A DNA stretch of 64,000 nucleotides from Synechococcus sp. CBW1107 (GTDB lineage Bacteria > Cyanobacteriota > Cyanobacteriia > PCC-6307 > Cyanobiaceae), in the NCBI RefSeq assembly GCF_015841355.1, contig NZ_CP064908.1:3138094-3202093 (forward strand). Reading direction: 5' to 3'. Shown piece after piece: positions 52,601 to 61,410 of the stretch (position 1 is the first letter of the stretch; every line of letters starts with the position of its first letter). The position numbers and the translations under genes are program-made. The notes below the pieces were generated by a model, which saw nothing but the letters and a program-made list of their open reading frames with translations, was not told where the DNA came from and did not search any database.

Positions 52601-52674
52601 AGCGCATCGAAGCTGATCTCGACCGGCTCGGCATAGGGCCCGAAGGCCTCGATCCTGAGCAGGTGGGGTTTCAC
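49666..52674 (-). CDS. sbcC: Exonuclease SbcCD subunit C
   Basis: 1,002 residues. Walker A GSTGAGKT is at 35-42. Long coiled coils flank a zinc hook CPVCGSPHHPAP near residue 518. The C-terminal head has the signature NSLSGGETFQASLALALG and Walker B LEALFIDEGFGTLD. With SbcD it forms the Mre11-Rad50-like nuclease that cleaves hairpins and protein-blocked ends. Its start overlaps the sbcD stop by 4 bp. Intact and chromosomal in character. Confidence 0.95.
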   Translation of the reverse strand: MKPHLLRIEAFGPYAEPVEISFDALSQEGLFLIHGSTGAGKTYLLDALCFALYGEVSGDRSVKALKSDHAEPSAVPRVSLDFSSGGARYRVERSPAHCAPKSRGEGTTEKAPQAVLFRLIGAEWVPIASRTTEVTREVQGLVGLDAAQFRQVILLPQGKFAEVLRARADEREALLKTLFDTVIYERAASWLEERAKVARIHVAEQNRDLEVLRHQAAHEWSPYAPEPMEAPNDQEGLDRLVEQIAAVVAGTQSNLKQAVAALESAQTAKAAVEKLADRWDRRRAALTRLTELEAKQEAVADFRQRLSRAERAEALRPSVDAEQAARAALATLEAGIRAELLSAIRARDAALALPVSLVLLDLLALPSLEDLGRARADLAARRAEVTALASQAVEANQARIRAASAAALARAADVRLSQNSSARESLQQSRQAAIKAFSKACSARDQLDGLQRAAQDSRDRARAVAAVAPALKQEADSTTAKARADGRLKQAQAALHDLRHRQIAGMAARLAGSLEAEVPCPVCGSPHHPAPAQPSHDAVSDEAITAAEGELTAATTAAEQAAVALEKAQGERKAVLEKAGAAARDPMAAETAARQACEALATGQALAETVASLEQEIARHERDLEALQASIQSASTELAMQTRAAADETRRANTLTTAIARELGEGVEPQQALTTFEPLEEALDALADRCQASASAVTRLEQASGRLARDLAGSEFADGQSVMAALKPESVRQHWADRIKAFETEVIELKGLLASADLADLPQERPDTTAALVAVHAADAARTSAVERNSEARGAQVEIVRLTSEHRNGAGNLAALREQAQLFSAVADRCSGKAAPFISLQRWVLSAYLADICRYANQRLELMTSGRYQLRLTDEGGRGGRQAGLGLRVLDAYTGEEREVNSLSGGETFQASLALALGVADTVEAHSGGVHLEALFIDEGFGTLDPDNLQLAMDELDRLRAGGRMVGIISHVGALRERIRYGIEVLSSDQGSRVQVGTNTLA

Positions 52675-53861
52675 CCCTCGCCTCCCCTGGCGGCTGCCTC
52701 GAGCGCCTGCCGCAGGAGGTCGGCCTCGGCCTCGGTGGTGCTGCGTCCCTGCTGATCGGCGAAGAAGGCCGACGTGAGATCGAACGGCGAGACGGACCGG
52801 TGCACCTGCCGGTTGCGTTCGCTGGCCGAGGAGCGCAGCAGCTCAGGAGGACGATGGCGCAGTTCGGCCACGTGGGGGAAGCGCTGGCGCAGACGGGCCA
52901 TGGCCTGGAGAGGCAGCACCTCGTCGGTGAGGATCACCCGCACCTTCGCCTCAACAGCCGCCTCGAACTGGGCATCACGACAGAGCTGCTCGAGGCTTCC
53001 CTCGATCGTGGCCAGCGATCGCCCCACCTCCAGGGGCTCGATCTCCACCGTCAGCTGGCCCGCGGCGTTGAGCTCCACGATCCGTACCGACTTGGTGTGG
53101 TGCTGCTCGGAAAATGAATAGGGCAGGGGGGTGCCGGAGTAGGCCATCCGAGGGCCATCAAGCTGCTGAGAGCCGTGCAGGTGGCCAAGGGCCACGTAGT
53201 CGAAACCGGCGAAGGCCTCCACACTCACCCGATCGACGTTGCCGACCGTGAGCTCTCGCTCCGATTCGGAGCTCTCCCCACCGGCCACGAAGGTGTGGGC
53301 CACCAGCACCGAGCGGTGATGCGGCCGCTGCTGAAGATCCCGCCGGATCCGCTCCAGTGCCAGTCGGGTCACCTCATCGTGGCGCAGGCGGGTCGGTGGC
53401 ACCACCTCCGTTTCCTGCTCCAGGGCCCTGGCCAGGCCAGGGCCATCCACGGCCGGCTCCAGGTAGGGGAGGGGGTAGATCGCCACCGGCGAACCCCCCA
53501 GCCTCGAACTCACCAGCACAGGCTCGTGGGCCCGGCGAACGTCACCCCGGATCGTCACTCCGAAGGAGGCCAGCAGCGGGTCGTACACCGACACCCGCAC
53601 ATGGGAATCGTGGTTGCCGGCGATCGCCACCACCGCGGCACCGCAGTGGCGCAGCTGGGCCAGGGTGTCGTTGAACAGTTGCACCGCCTCCGCCGGTGGG
53701 ATCGCCCGGTCGTAGAGGTCACCGGCGATCAGGACCGCATCGACCGCCCCATCCCTGGCCAGCTCGACGATCCGCGAGAGCGCCGCCGCCTGCTCCTGGA
53801 GCAGCGAGGCCCCGTGGAAACTGCGCCCCAGATGCCAGTCGGAGGTGTGAAGCAGGCGCAT
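52671..53861 (-). CDS. sbcD: Exonuclease SbcCD subunit D
   Basis: 396 residues from the ATG at 53,861 (MRLLHTSDWHLGRSFHG). The metallophosphatase motifs are intact: DWHLG, GDLYDRAIP, GNHDSHVR, VAHTFVAGG and ALGHLHGSQ. The open frame upstream is not coding. First gene of the sbcDC operon; sbcC overlaps by ATGA. Confidence 0.95.
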   Translation of the reverse strand: MRLLHTSDWHLGRSFHGASLLQEQAAALSRIVELARDGAVDAVLIAGDLYDRAIPPAEAVQLFNDTLAQLRHCGAAVVAIAGNHDSHVRVSVYDPLLASFGVTIRGDVRRAHEPVLVSSRLGGSPVAIYPLPYLEPAVDGPGLARALEQETEVVPPTRLRHDEVTRLALERIRRDLQQRPHHRSVLVAHTFVAGGESSESERELTVGNVDRVSVEAFAGFDYVALGHLHGSQQLDGPRMAYSGTPLPYSFSEQHHTKSVRIVELNAAGQLTVEIEPLEVGRSLATIEGSLEQLCRDAQFEAAVEAKVRVILTDEVLPLQAMARLRQRFPHVAELRHRPPELLRSSASERNRQVHRSVSPFDLTSAFFADQQGRSTTEAEADLLRQALEAAARGGEG

Positions 53862-53967
53862 CGGCGGCAGCTCGCGCTCAGGGCCTTCCTGGCCTGACGC
53901 TACGTGGGCAGCGGCAGCTGGTGACAGGCGGCAGACTTGAAACCAACAACGGTCACCCCGGTCAACC

Positions 53968-54744
53968 GTGATCAAGGCTCTGTTGCTCGATCTCAATGGT
54001 GTCCTCTTCCAGGACGGCAGCGCCTGTCCGGGAGCGCAGCAAGCCGTTGACTGGCTGCGCCAGCAGGGCTACCGGCTGCGCTTCCTCACCAATACCGCCT
54101 GCCGCTCACGGGATGCGCTCCAGCGGAATCTGGAGCGGATGGGTCTGGAGTCCGCCGGCGGCGAGTTGTTCGCGGCGCCGATGGCGGCCCGTGCCTATCT
54201 GGAACGGCACGGTCTGCGTGCCCACTGCCTGGTGCACCCGGCCATCGCTCCCCTGTTCCGGGATCTGCAGGCTGACGATGACCTGGAACCAGCCACCACG
54301 GGCGTCGTGCTCGGGGATGCCCGCGATGGCCTGAGTTATGGGGCACTCAATGCCGCCTTCCACCTGGTGCGCCAGGGCTGTCCCCTGCTGGCCATCGGCA
54401 TGAACCGCTGCTTTCGTGAGGGTGGCGAGTGGTACCTCGATGCCGGGGCCTTCGTTCAGGCGATCGCCTGGGCCGCGCAGGTGGAGCCGATTGTGATGGG
54501 CAAGCCGTCGCCGGCCTTTTTTCTGGAGCTGCTGCAGCCTCTGGGTCTGGAGCCAGGCGAGTGCCTGATGGTGGGCGATGACGTGGAAGCCGATGTGGCC
54601 GGGGCCATGGCCGTGGGCATCGCCGGCTGTCTGGTGCAGACCGGCAAATACGAGGACAGGGATCTGGACCGCCTTCCGGAAGGCGCAGCACTGATCAGGT
54701 CGATCGCCGAGCTGCCAGGCCTGCTCGGTTCATGGGACCGCTGA
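53968..54744 (+). CDS. HAD-superfamily phosphatase, LHPP/NagD-like
   Basis: 258 residues from a GTG. Motif I is DLNGVLFQDG, with Asn in place of the usual second Asp. Motif II is FLTNTACRS. A C2-type cap is followed by MGKPSPAFF (Lys) and GDDVEADVAGAMAVGIAG (acidic motif), giving the LHPP-type pattern. Predicted cytosolic phosphatase; substrate unknown. It is divergent from sbcD with 106 bp between. Confidence 0.85.
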   Translation: MIKALLLDLNGVLFQDGSACPGAQQAVDWLRQQGYRLRFLTNTACRSRDALQRNLERMGLESAGGELFAAPMAARAYLERHGLRAHCLVHPAIAPLFRDLQADDDLEPATTGVVLGDARDGLSYGALNAAFHLVRQGCPLLAIGMNRCFREGGEWYLDAGAFVQAIAWAAQVEPIVMGKPSPAFFLELLQPLGLEPGECLMVGDDVEADVAGAMAVGIAGCLVQTGKYEDRDLDRLPEGAALIRSIAELPGLLGSWDR

Positions 54745-54756
54745 AGCAGATCGGGA

Positions 54757-55029
54757 TCAGGGCCTCATGCCGCAGTGATTGCCCGGGTAGCGCAGGGTGC
54801 GCCAGTCGCCACCGGGGGTGCTCACTTCCACGCCGATGCCGATCGGGTCTTCACGGCCGCTGCTGTGCTGCTGCCACCACTCCTGGGCCGCATCCCAGGC
54901 GGCATCCATCGAATCGAAGTGGTCGTCGAGAACGGGGTGAGGGCAGCAACGTTGATCGACCAGCCGGTACAGCCGCGCCCCGTTGGTCTGTTGGCCAGCA
55001 GAGACGGTACGGAAGGAAGAGAACGCCAT
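54757..55029 (-). CDS. Small conserved protein, paralogue of 31,904-32,164
   Basis: 90 residues from MAFSSFRTVSAGQQTNGARL. YRLVDQRCC, DHFDSMDAAWDAAQEWWQQH and PIGIGVEVSTPGGDWRTLRY match the element-borne paralogue block for block. Function unknown. The gene converges with the HAD gene 12 bp away. Confidence 0.75.
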   Translation of the reverse strand: MAFSSFRTVSAGQQTNGARLYRLVDQRCCPHPVLDDHFDSMDAAWDAAQEWWQQHSSGREDPIGIGVEVSTPGGDWRTLRYPGNHCGMRP

Positions 55030-55170
55030 GGCCCGCACATCGACAACCTCACCATGTTGGCGGCTGTGACAGCTGTTGACTGTCACCTTCATCACAAGTC
55101 ACGGATCTCAAAGGATGCGTGCTCACATGCCAGGGGCAAGGGGGACGGCTGGGCCGCTGACCACCACCCC

Positions 55171-55572
55171 TCAGCCCGTCACGGCGATGCAGTCGATCTC
55201 GACGAGGGCCCCCTTCGGCAGCGCCGCCACCTGGACGCAGGCCCGGGCCGGCGGGACCCCCGCCGAGAAGACCTCGGCGTAGAGGGCGTTGACCCGGGCG
55301 AAATCGGCCAGGTCGGTGAGGAAGACCGTGGTACGCACCACGTGCCGGGCGGTGCAGCCCGCCGCCGCCAGCACCGCCTGCAGATTCGTGAGCACCTGCC
55401 TGGTTTCGGCCTCCACATCCCCGGCGCCCACCAGAGCGCCAGTGGCTGGATCCAGGGCGATCTGACCGGAGCAGAAGAGCAGACCCCCTGCCTTGACCGC
55501 CTGGTTGTAGGGACCCACCGGCGCCGGTGCGGCGGCCGTGGTGATTGCCTCGGCGGGAGTTCCCATGCCCAT
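55171..55572 (-). CDS. ridA: RidA-family enamine/imine deaminase
   Basis: 133 residues from MGMGTPAEAITTAAAPAPVG (or the ATG at 55,566). PVGPYNQAVKAGGLLFCSGQ, LTNLQAVLAAAGC, VVRTTVFLTDLADFARVNAL and the active-site ARACVQVAALPKGALVEIDC with the conserved Arg are all present. Hydrolyses reactive enamine/imine intermediates from PLP enzymes. Its start is 11 bp from that of the divergent ABC gene. Confidence 0.93.
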   Translation of the reverse strand: MGMGTPAEAITTAAAPAPVGPYNQAVKAGGLLFCSGQIALDPATGALVGAGDVEAETRQVLTNLQAVLAAAGCTARHVVRTTVFLTDLADFARVNALYAEVFSAGVPPARACVQVAALPKGALVEIDCIAVTG

Positions 55573-55583
55573 GGCAGGTGAAA

Positions 55584-56786
55584 ATGAAGTTCCGAGTGTA
55601 CGGATCAGGCTCCATCGCCCCACCTACCCCAGCCCCGCTGCCGTTGATCATCTCGCCACAGCTGGATGAGCGGCCTGATCCGGTCCGGCTTGAGAACGTC
55701 TGGCATCGCTATCCTGGTCCCCGCGGGGCCGGTGACCGCGACGATTCACGGAACTGGACCCTGCAGGGGGTGAATCTGGAGCTTCATCAGGGGGAACTGG
55801 TGGGGCTGCTGGGCCCCTCGGGCTGCGGCAAGACCACCCTGCTGCGCCTCATCGCCGGTTTCGAGCGTCCGGCCCGTGGCCGGGTGCTGATCCATGGCCA
55901 GGAAGTGGCCGGTCCCAATGGCTGGCTGGCGCCGGAGCGTCGTGGCGTGGGCATGGTCTTCCAGGATTACGCCCTCTTCCCCCATCTCGATGCCTGGAGC
56001 AATGTCTGCTTCGGGCTCAAGCCACGTCAGGATCGTGGCCGGGCCACCTGGCTGCTGGACCTGCTGGGGCTCAGAGGTCTGGAACGCCGCTACCCCCATG
56101 AACTCTCGGGCGGCCAGCGTCAGCGCCTGGCCCTGGCGCGGGCCCTCGCCCCCGGGCCGACGCTGCTCCTGCTGGATGAACCCTTCTCCAACCTGGATGT
56201 GGAGGTGCGGCTGAGGCTGCGGGCCGAGCTGCCTGGGGTGCTCAGCCGTTGCCAGGCCAGCGGCCTGATCGTCACCCACGATCCTGAGGAGGCCCTGGCC
56301 ATCTGCGACCGGGTGGCTGTGCTGCAGGGGGGGCACCTGCACCAGTGCAGCAGTCCACGCGAGATGGTGCGGGCCCCCGCCACGGCCTTCGTGGGCCGCT
56401 TTGTGCTGCAGGGAAACCTGCTCGAGGCCCACTGGAGCGGCGGCCAGCTGCTCACGCCTCTCGGTGCCCTGCGCCCTGAGCCGGGTGGATCGGTGGCTCC
56501 CGGCGGAGATGGCGAGGGTCCCTGGCAGGTGCTGCTGAGTCCGTCGGCCTTTGATCTGAGCGTCGACCCGGGCGGGCCCGCTGAGGTGGTGGCGCGGGAG
56601 TTTCTCGGCCGCGAGTGGCTCTACCAGGTGCGGCTCGATGCCCAGGGCTCCTCCGCTCCGGTTGATCTCCGCTTTCGCCTGCCTCTGGAGCGCGACTATC
56701 CACTGGGCCTTCGCTGTCGTCCCTGGCTGCGGCCGGGCGAGACCGCCAGGCTCTTCCCCACGGGTCAGAGCCTCAGGCCGTCGTAG
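55584..56786 (+). CDS. ABC transporter ATP-binding protein, FutC/FbpC-like
   Basis: About 400 residues. Walker A GPSGCGKTT, Q-loop FQDYALFPHLD, signature LSGGQRQRLALARAL, Walker B LLLLDEPFSNLD and switch VTHDPEEA are intact. The C-terminal 120 residues form a TOBE-like domain (LEAHWSGGQLLTPLG, SAFDLSVDPG), typical of ferric-iron importers. The permease and binding protein are not adjacent. An ATG at 55,584 or a TTG at 55,644 may be the start; upstream sequence overlaps ridA. Confidence 0.88.
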   Translation: MKFRVYGSGSIAPPTPAPLPLIISPQLDERPDPVRLENVWHRYPGPRGAGDRDDSRNWTLQGVNLELHQGELVGLLGPSGCGKTTLLRLIAGFERPARGRVLIHGQEVAGPNGWLAPERRGVGMVFQDYALFPHLDAWSNVCFGLKPRQDRGRATWLLDLLGLRGLERRYPHELSGGQRQRLALARALAPGPTLLLLDEPFSNLDVEVRLRLRAELPGVLSRCQASGLIVTHDPEEALAICDRVAVLQGGHLHQCSSPREMVRAPATAFVGRFVLQGNLLEAHWSGGQLLTPLGALRPEPGGSVAPGGDGEGPWQVLLSPSAFDLSVDPGGPAEVVAREFLGREWLYQVRLDAQGSSAPVDLRFRLPLERDYPLGLRCRPWLRPGETARLFPTGQSLRPS

Positions 56787-56810
56787 GCCCACTGCCCTGG
56801 AGCGGCCCGA

Positions 56811-57572
56811 TCAACCCTGCCAGTGATCCTTGCTGCGGCGACGGCTCGCGAACTCGTTGGCATCGCTGGCTCTGAGCATCAGATTCGTGGACCACTCCCG
56901 AGCAATGGTGCTGGGGATGGTGGGCTGATGCAGGCGCCTCAGTTCTTCCACCTCCGCCAGGCGCTCCTGGATCGCCCGGCGCTCCTCCCCCGCCTCAGGA
57001 CAGGACGCCGCCGCCCAGCGCAGGTTCGAGAGGGTGTACTCATGGGCGCACCACACGCGGGTGTCTCCCGGCAGGGCTCCCAGCCGCTGCAGGGACTGAT
57101 GCATCTCCTCGGGGCTGCCTTCGAACAGGCGTCCACAACCGGCGGCGAACAGGGTGTCACCGCAGAACAGCTCTCCCCGGCCGCCCTCCGTCGGCGGCAG
57201 ATAGAAGGCCAGGTGCCAGCGGGTGTGCCCAGGCACGGCCAGCACCTGCACACGGCGCCCCAGAAGCTCCAGCCGGTCGCCATCCTCCAGGGCCAGGGTC
57301 TGGAAGGGGATCCGTGCCCTGTCGGCGCCTGCAGCCATCACCGCTGCATCAGGCCATCGGCGCAGCAGCCCCGGGGTCCCATCGATGTGGTCCCAGTGGT
57401 GATGGGTCTGCAGAACCGCCACCAGCTCCAGACCGCACCGCTCCAGCCAGGTGATCACCGGCCCTGCCACGCCCGGATCCACCACCACCGCTTGCGCCCC
57501 GTCGTGGAGCACGACCACGTAGTTGTCGCGCAGCACCGGGATCAGCTCCACCTCACTCTTGCTCGCGCCCAT
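56811..57572 (-). CDS. gloB: Hydroxyacylglutathione hydrolase (glyoxalase II)
   Basis: 253 residues. DNYVVVLHD, the metal motif [42 protein letters not shown] and [11 protein letters not shown] are the GloB sequence landmarks; RSKDHWQ ends the protein as usual for the family. It completes methylglyoxal detoxification. Divergent from hisG with 29 bp between starts. Confidence 0.95.
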   Translation of the reverse strand: MGASKSEVELIPVLRDNYVVVLHDGAQAVVVDPGVAGPVITWLERCGLELVAVLQTHHHWDHIDGTPGLLRRWPDAAVMAAGADRARIPFQTLALEDGDRLELLGRRVQVLAVPGHTRWHLAFYLPPTEGGRGELFCGDTLFAAGCGRLFEGSPEEMHQSLQRLGALPGDTRVWCAHEYTLSNLRWAAASCPEAGEERRAIQERLAEVEELRRLHQPTIPSTIAREWSTNLMLRASDANEFASRRRSKDHWQG

Positions 57573-57601
57573 CGGTAAAGTCCAGGTTGCGGTGCAAGTC
57601 C

Positions 57602-58261
57602 ATGATCACCGTCGCTCTGGCCAAAGGGGCCCTGCTGAAGGATTCGGTGCGCTGCTTCGCTGCCGCCGGTCTTGATTTCAGCGCCCTGCTCGATGCCGAC
57701 AATCGCCAGCTGATGGTGCCCAGCCCGTGCGGCAGGGCCCGGGCTCTGCTGGTGCGCAACGGCGACGTACCCGTTTATGTGGCCTACGGCCAGGCCCAGC
57801 TGGGGGTTGTCGGTGATGACGTGCTGCGCGAGCACCAGTTGCCGGTGGCGCCGCTGCTGGATCTGGGCTTCGGCGGCTGCCGCATGGCCGTGGCCGTGAA
57901 GGAGAACAGTGGCTACAGCCGGGCAGCAGAGCTTCCTGCCCATTGCCGGGTGGCCAGCAAGTTCGTGCGCTGCGCCGAAACCTTCTTCGCCGGGCTCGAT
58001 CTGCCCGTGGAGCTGATCCATCTCACGGGCTCGGTGGAGCTGGGACCGATCACCGGCATGTCGGAGGCCATCGTGGACCTGGTGGCCACGGGCCGCACGC
58101 TCCGCGACAACGGCCTTGTGGCCCTGGATGAGTTGTTCCACAGCACCGCCCGCCTGATCGGCAACCCCCTGGCCCTGCGCTTCGATCTCGGCGAACTGCA
58201 GGCCATCATCGACCGGGTCGCCACCGCCACTGCGCCGGCCACCGCCTTCCCCCTGCGCTGA
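57602..58261 (+). CDS. hisG: ATP phosphoribosyltransferase, short form
   Basis: 219 residues from [20 protein letters not shown]. The short form lacks the C-terminal regulatory domain and normally needs HisZ. Landmarks are [20 protein letters not shown] (variant of the R..D.P.YV..G..D.GI.G block), [34 protein letters not shown] and [15 protein letters not shown]. It catalyses the first step of histidine synthesis. Its TGA overlaps the ATG of the ABC exporter gene. Confidence 0.95.
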   Translation: MITVALAKGALLKDSVRCFAAAGLDFSALLDADNRQLMVPSPCGRARALLVRNGDVPVYVAYGQAQLGVVGDDVLREHQLPVAPLLDLGFGGCRMAVAVKENSGYSRAAELPAHCRVASKFVRCAETFFAGLDLPVELIHLTGSVELGPITGMSEAIVDLVATGRTLRDNGLVALDELFHSTARLIGNPLALRFDLGELQAIIDRVATATAPATAFPLR

Positions 58262-60060
58262 TGGCCGCTCTCGACCGCCAGCGGCTCAGTCGGCTGCTGC
58301 CTTACCTCCGCCATGACCGCCGCCGCCTCATCCTGGTGGTGCTGCTGCTGATCCCGGTGGCCCTGGCCGCCGCGATCCAACCGCTGTTGATCGGCCAGGC
58401 GATCGCCGTGCTGCGCGGTGAACCCACCGCCGCCTGGCTGGCAGGGAAGAGCGTGTCGGAGGCGATGCGCACGCTGGTGCTGATCCTCTTCGGCGCGGTG
58501 CTGTTTCGCCTGGCCCTTCAGGGGGGGCAGTCCTACAGCGTTCAGGCGGTGGGCCAGCGGCTCACGGCCCGCATCCGCGACGACCTCTTCCGCCATGCCC
58601 TGGCTCTGTCGCTGCGCTTCCACGACCGCACTCCGGTGGGCAAGCTGCTGACCCGTCTGACCAGCGACGTGGATGCCCTGGCCGAAGTGTTCGGCAGCGG
58701 CGCCGTCGGTGTGCTGGCCGATCTGGTCACCCTGCTGGTGATCGGCGTGACGATGGTCAGCATCGAACCTCGCCTCGGAACCCTGCTGCTGGTGAGCCAG
58801 GTTCCTGCCACCCTGGCGATCCTCTGGCTGCAGGCCCGTTACCGCAGGGCCAACTATCGCGTGAGGGAGGAACTCAGCCAGCTCAACGCCGATCTGCAGG
58901 AGAACCTGCAGGGTCTGGAGGTGGTCCAGATGTTCCGCCGCGAGGCCACCAACAGTGCTCGCTTCGCCGTCACCACCAGCGCCTACCGCCGGGCCGTCAC
59001 CGGCACGATCTTCTATGAAAGCGCCGTTTCGGCGTTCATCGAATGGGTGGCCCTCACCGCCGTGGCCGTGGTGCTCGCCCTCGGCGGCTGGATGGTGATC
59101 GCCGGCAGCATCGGCCTCGGCACCCTCACCACCTTCATCCTCTTTTCCCAGCGCCTGTTCGATCCCCTGCGCCAGCTGGCGGAGCGCTTCACCCAGATCC
59201 AGGGCGGGCTCACGGCGGTTCAGCGCATCGGTGAGCTGATGGAGCAGCCAATCGAGATCTCCGACCTCGAGCTCGGACTGCGCAGCAGCGCCGCCCAGCG
59301 CTCCGGGCTGCTGCGTGCCAGCGCCGGCGAGGTGATCTTCGAGAACGTGAGCTTCGCCTACCGCCCTGATGACCCGATCCTCACCGACCTGAGCTTCCAC
59401 ATCGCCCCGGGCGAGCAGGTGGCCCTGGTCGGTCCCACCGGCTCCGGCAAGACCACGATCATCCGCCTGCTCTGCCGTCTGTACGAACCTCAGAGCGGCA
59501 GGATCCTGCTCGATGGCATCGACATCCGCGAGCTGCCCAGCGCCACTCTGCGCCAGCGCCTGGGCGTGGTCCTTCAGGACACATTCCTGTTCAGCGGCAA
59601 CGTGGCGGACAACCTGCGCCTGGATGCTCCGATCCCCCAGGCCGATCTGGAGCGAATCTGCTCCGAGCTGGGCCTCGATCCGCTGCTGCGTCGCCTGCCC
59701 GACGGCCTGGCCACGGAGCTGCGTGAACGGGGGGGGAACCTCTCCTCCGGCGAGCGTCAGCTGCTGTCGGTGGCTCGGGTGGCGATGCGGGACCCCTCGG
59801 TGCTGGTGATGGATGAGGCCACCGCATTCATGGACCCTTCCACGGAGGCCACCCTTCAACGCGATCTGGAGCGGCTGCTCACCGGCCGCACCGCCATCGT
59901 CATTGCCCACCGCCTGGCCACCGTGGAAGCGGCCGATCGCATCCTGGTGCTGCGCCGGGGCCGGCTGATCGAGCAGGGCACCCACCGGGAGCTGCGGGCG
60001 GCCGGTGGTCTCTACGCAGAACTGGCTGAACTGCAGGAGCGGGGTCTGGCCCGTCTCTAG
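58261..60060 (+). CDS. ABC exporter, fused membrane and ATPase domains (MsbA-like)
   Basis: 599 residues. Six membrane spans in the first 320 residues (for example RLILVVLLLIPVALAAAIQP and ADLVTLLVIGVTMVSIE), including DRTPVGKLLTRLTSDVDALA. The nucleotide-binding domain has Walker A GPTGSGKTT, Q-loop VVLQDTFLFSGNV, signature NLSSGERQLLSVARV, Walker B VLVMDEATAFMDP and switch IAHRLATV. A homodimeric lipid or drug exporter. Coupled to hisG by a 1-base overlap. Confidence 0.93.
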   Translation: MAALDRQRLSRLLPYLRHDRRRLILVVLLLIPVALAAAIQPLLIGQAIAVLRGEPTAAWLAGKSVSEAMRTLVLILFGAVLFRLALQGGQSYSVQAVGQRLTARIRDDLFRHALALSLRFHDRTPVGKLLTRLTSDVDALAEVFGSGAVGVLADLVTLLVIGVTMVSIEPRLGTLLLVSQVPATLAILWLQARYRRANYRVREELSQLNADLQENLQGLEVVQMFRREATNSARFAVTTSAYRRAVTGTIFYESAVSAFIEWVALTAVAVVLALGGWMVIAGSIGLGTLTTFILFSQRLFDPLRQLAERFTQIQGGLTAVQRIGELMEQPIEISDLELGLRSSAAQRSGLLRASAGEVIFENVSFAYRPDDPILTDLSFHIAPGEQVALVGPTGSGKTTIIRLLCRLYEPQSGRILLDGIDIRELPSATLRQRLGVVLQDTFLFSGNVADNLRLDAPIPQADLERICSELGLDPLLRRLPDGLATELRERGGNLSSGERQLLSVARVAMRDPSVLVMDEATAFMDPSTEATLQRDLERLLTGRTAIVIAHRLATVEAADRILVLRRGRLIEQGTHRELRAAGGLYAELAELQERGLARL

Positions 60061-60063
60061 GGA

Positions 60064-60810
60064 TCAGGGCAGCCTCTCCAGCCAGGCGTCGATCAGGGCG
60101 GCCAGCTGGCGGGGGCACTCCCTCATCGGCAGGTGACCGCAGTCGGGGATCAGAGCCAGCTCGTGGTCTGTTGCATAGCCGGCCAGATGTCGCACATAGC
60201 GGGGAGCCATCACCTGATCCTGGCTGCCCACGATCCAGAGGCTCGGCACCCGCAGGGCGGCGGTGAGTGAAGGCAGCTGGCTGACGGCGCCGCGGTTCGT
60301 GCTGCAGGCCAGCAGGCCCCGTGCCGCGCGCGCGTCCGCCACCAGGGGGCTGCGGATCGTCCCCGTGCCCGGAAGCCCCGCCAGCCAGCCCGGGCGAAAG
60401 CGCAGGAACAGGGAGCCCCCCCGCCGCACCCGGGCAAAGGCCCGGGGTTGATACACACCGCCGCCAGCGGAGATCTGGATCAACCCCCGCAGCCGTGGCC
60501 CCAGGGAGCCTGCGGCATGCAGAGCGATGCTTCCCCCCAGGGAATGGCCCATCAGCACCACGGGCGAGTCGGGCTCGATCCGGCGGCAGGCCTCGCTCAC
60601 CCAGCGTCCGTAGCTGGCCAGGGTCGGCTGCAGGCCCGCCGGGCGCGGTTCCGCTCCGAAGCCAGGCAGATCAGGGCACCACAGACGCCAGCGGTGCTGC
60701 AGCTCAGCGCTCAGCGGGTCCCACAGCCGGCCGGAGAGCATCCAGCCGTGCAGGCAGACCAGCAGCACCCCTGGCTGGTCGGGTTCCAAGGCCTGGGGGC
60801 GTGCAGCCAA
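60064..60810 (-). CDS. Alpha/beta hydrolase
   Basis: About 248 residues; no ATG fits, so a TTG at 60,810 is chosen, with uncertainty. Landmarks are CLHGWMLSGRLWDPL, LPGFGAE, the nucleophile elbow MGHSLGGS (Ser), the acid in IVGSQDQVM and the His in IPDCGHLPMRECP. A generic esterase or lipase-like enzyme of unknown substrate. The frame continues upstream only as a shadow of the GNAT gene. It converges on the ABC exporter gene with 3 bp between. Confidence 0.85.
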   Translation of the reverse strand: MAARPQALEPDQPGVLLVCLHGWMLSGRLWDPLSAELQHRWRLWCPDLPGFGAEPRPAGLQPTLASYGRWVSEACRRIEPDSPVVLMGHSLGGSIALHAAGSLGPRLRGLIQISAGGGVYQPRAFARVRRGGSLFLRFRPGWLAGLPGTGTIRSPLVADARAARGLLACSTNRGAVSQLPSLTAALRVPSLWIVGSQDQVMAPRYVRHLAGYATDHELALIPDCGHLPMRECPRQLAALIDAWLERLP

Positions 60811-60873
60811 TCCCTTCAGGGGGTCTGTCTCCAGCCTGGCCTGGAACGCCCACGATCGGGCAGGATCGTGCCA

Positions 60874-61386
60874 ATGCGTTGCCTCCGGCCGTCTGGTTTG
60901 GACACAGACCCGCTCCTCACCAGCATCTATGGCACCGGCTGGCGCCGCTGCCCCAGTCCGAACCCCCAGCTGGACCTGGTGCTGAGCCTGGAGCGGGAGA
61001 TCGATCTGGTGGAGCTTGAGCAGCTCTGTGATGCCGTCGGCTGGAGCCGTCGTCCGATCCGCAGGGTGCGCAAGGCCCTGCAGCACAGCCTGCTGCGGGT
61101 GGGCCTCTGGCGTCATGATCCGCGGGTGCCGCGTCTGGTCGGCTTCGCCCGCTGCACCGGCGATGGGGTGATGGAGGCCACGGTCTGGGATGTGGCCGTG
61201 CATCCCCTCTATCAGGGGGCCGGTCTGGGCCGGCAACTGATGGACTATGTGCTTGAGCAGCTCAGGCTGATGGAGGTGGACAGGGTCAGTCTGTTCGCCG
61301 ATCCCGAAGTGGTGGGGTTCTATCAGTCTCAGGGGTGGGAGCTGGAACCCCACGAGCGGCGCTGCGCCTTCTGGTACTCGCCCTGA
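60874..61386 (+). CDS. GNAT-family N-acetyltransferase
   Basis: 170 residues from MRCLRPSGLDTDPLLTSIYG. The acetyl-CoA fold is visible as LVGFARCTGDGVMEATVWDV, AVHPLYQGAGLGRQLMDYV (Q-G-x-G-L-G-R) and VSLFADPEVVGFYQSQGWEL. The acceptor is unknown; such genes are conserved next to hisG/ABC exporter genes in picocyanobacteria, as I recall. Confidence 0.9.
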   Translation: MRCLRPSGLDTDPLLTSIYGTGWRRCPSPNPQLDLVLSLEREIDLVELEQLCDAVGWSRRPIRRVRKALQHSLLRVGLWRHDPRVPRLVGFARCTGDGVMEATVWDVAVHPLYQGAGLGRQLMDYVLEQLRLMEVDRVSLFADPEVVGFYQSQGWELEPHERRCAFWYSP

Positions 61387-61410
61387 CCAATTCGGGCGCG
61401 GCCGGCTCGC

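Noticed and set aside
57913..59985. 690-residue open frame on the minus strand opposite hisG and the ABC exporter gene
   Set aside because: Its composition is low-complexity (Q, H, G, E and A-rich) and it lies antisense to two genes with complete family motifs. It is a GC-rich shadow frame.
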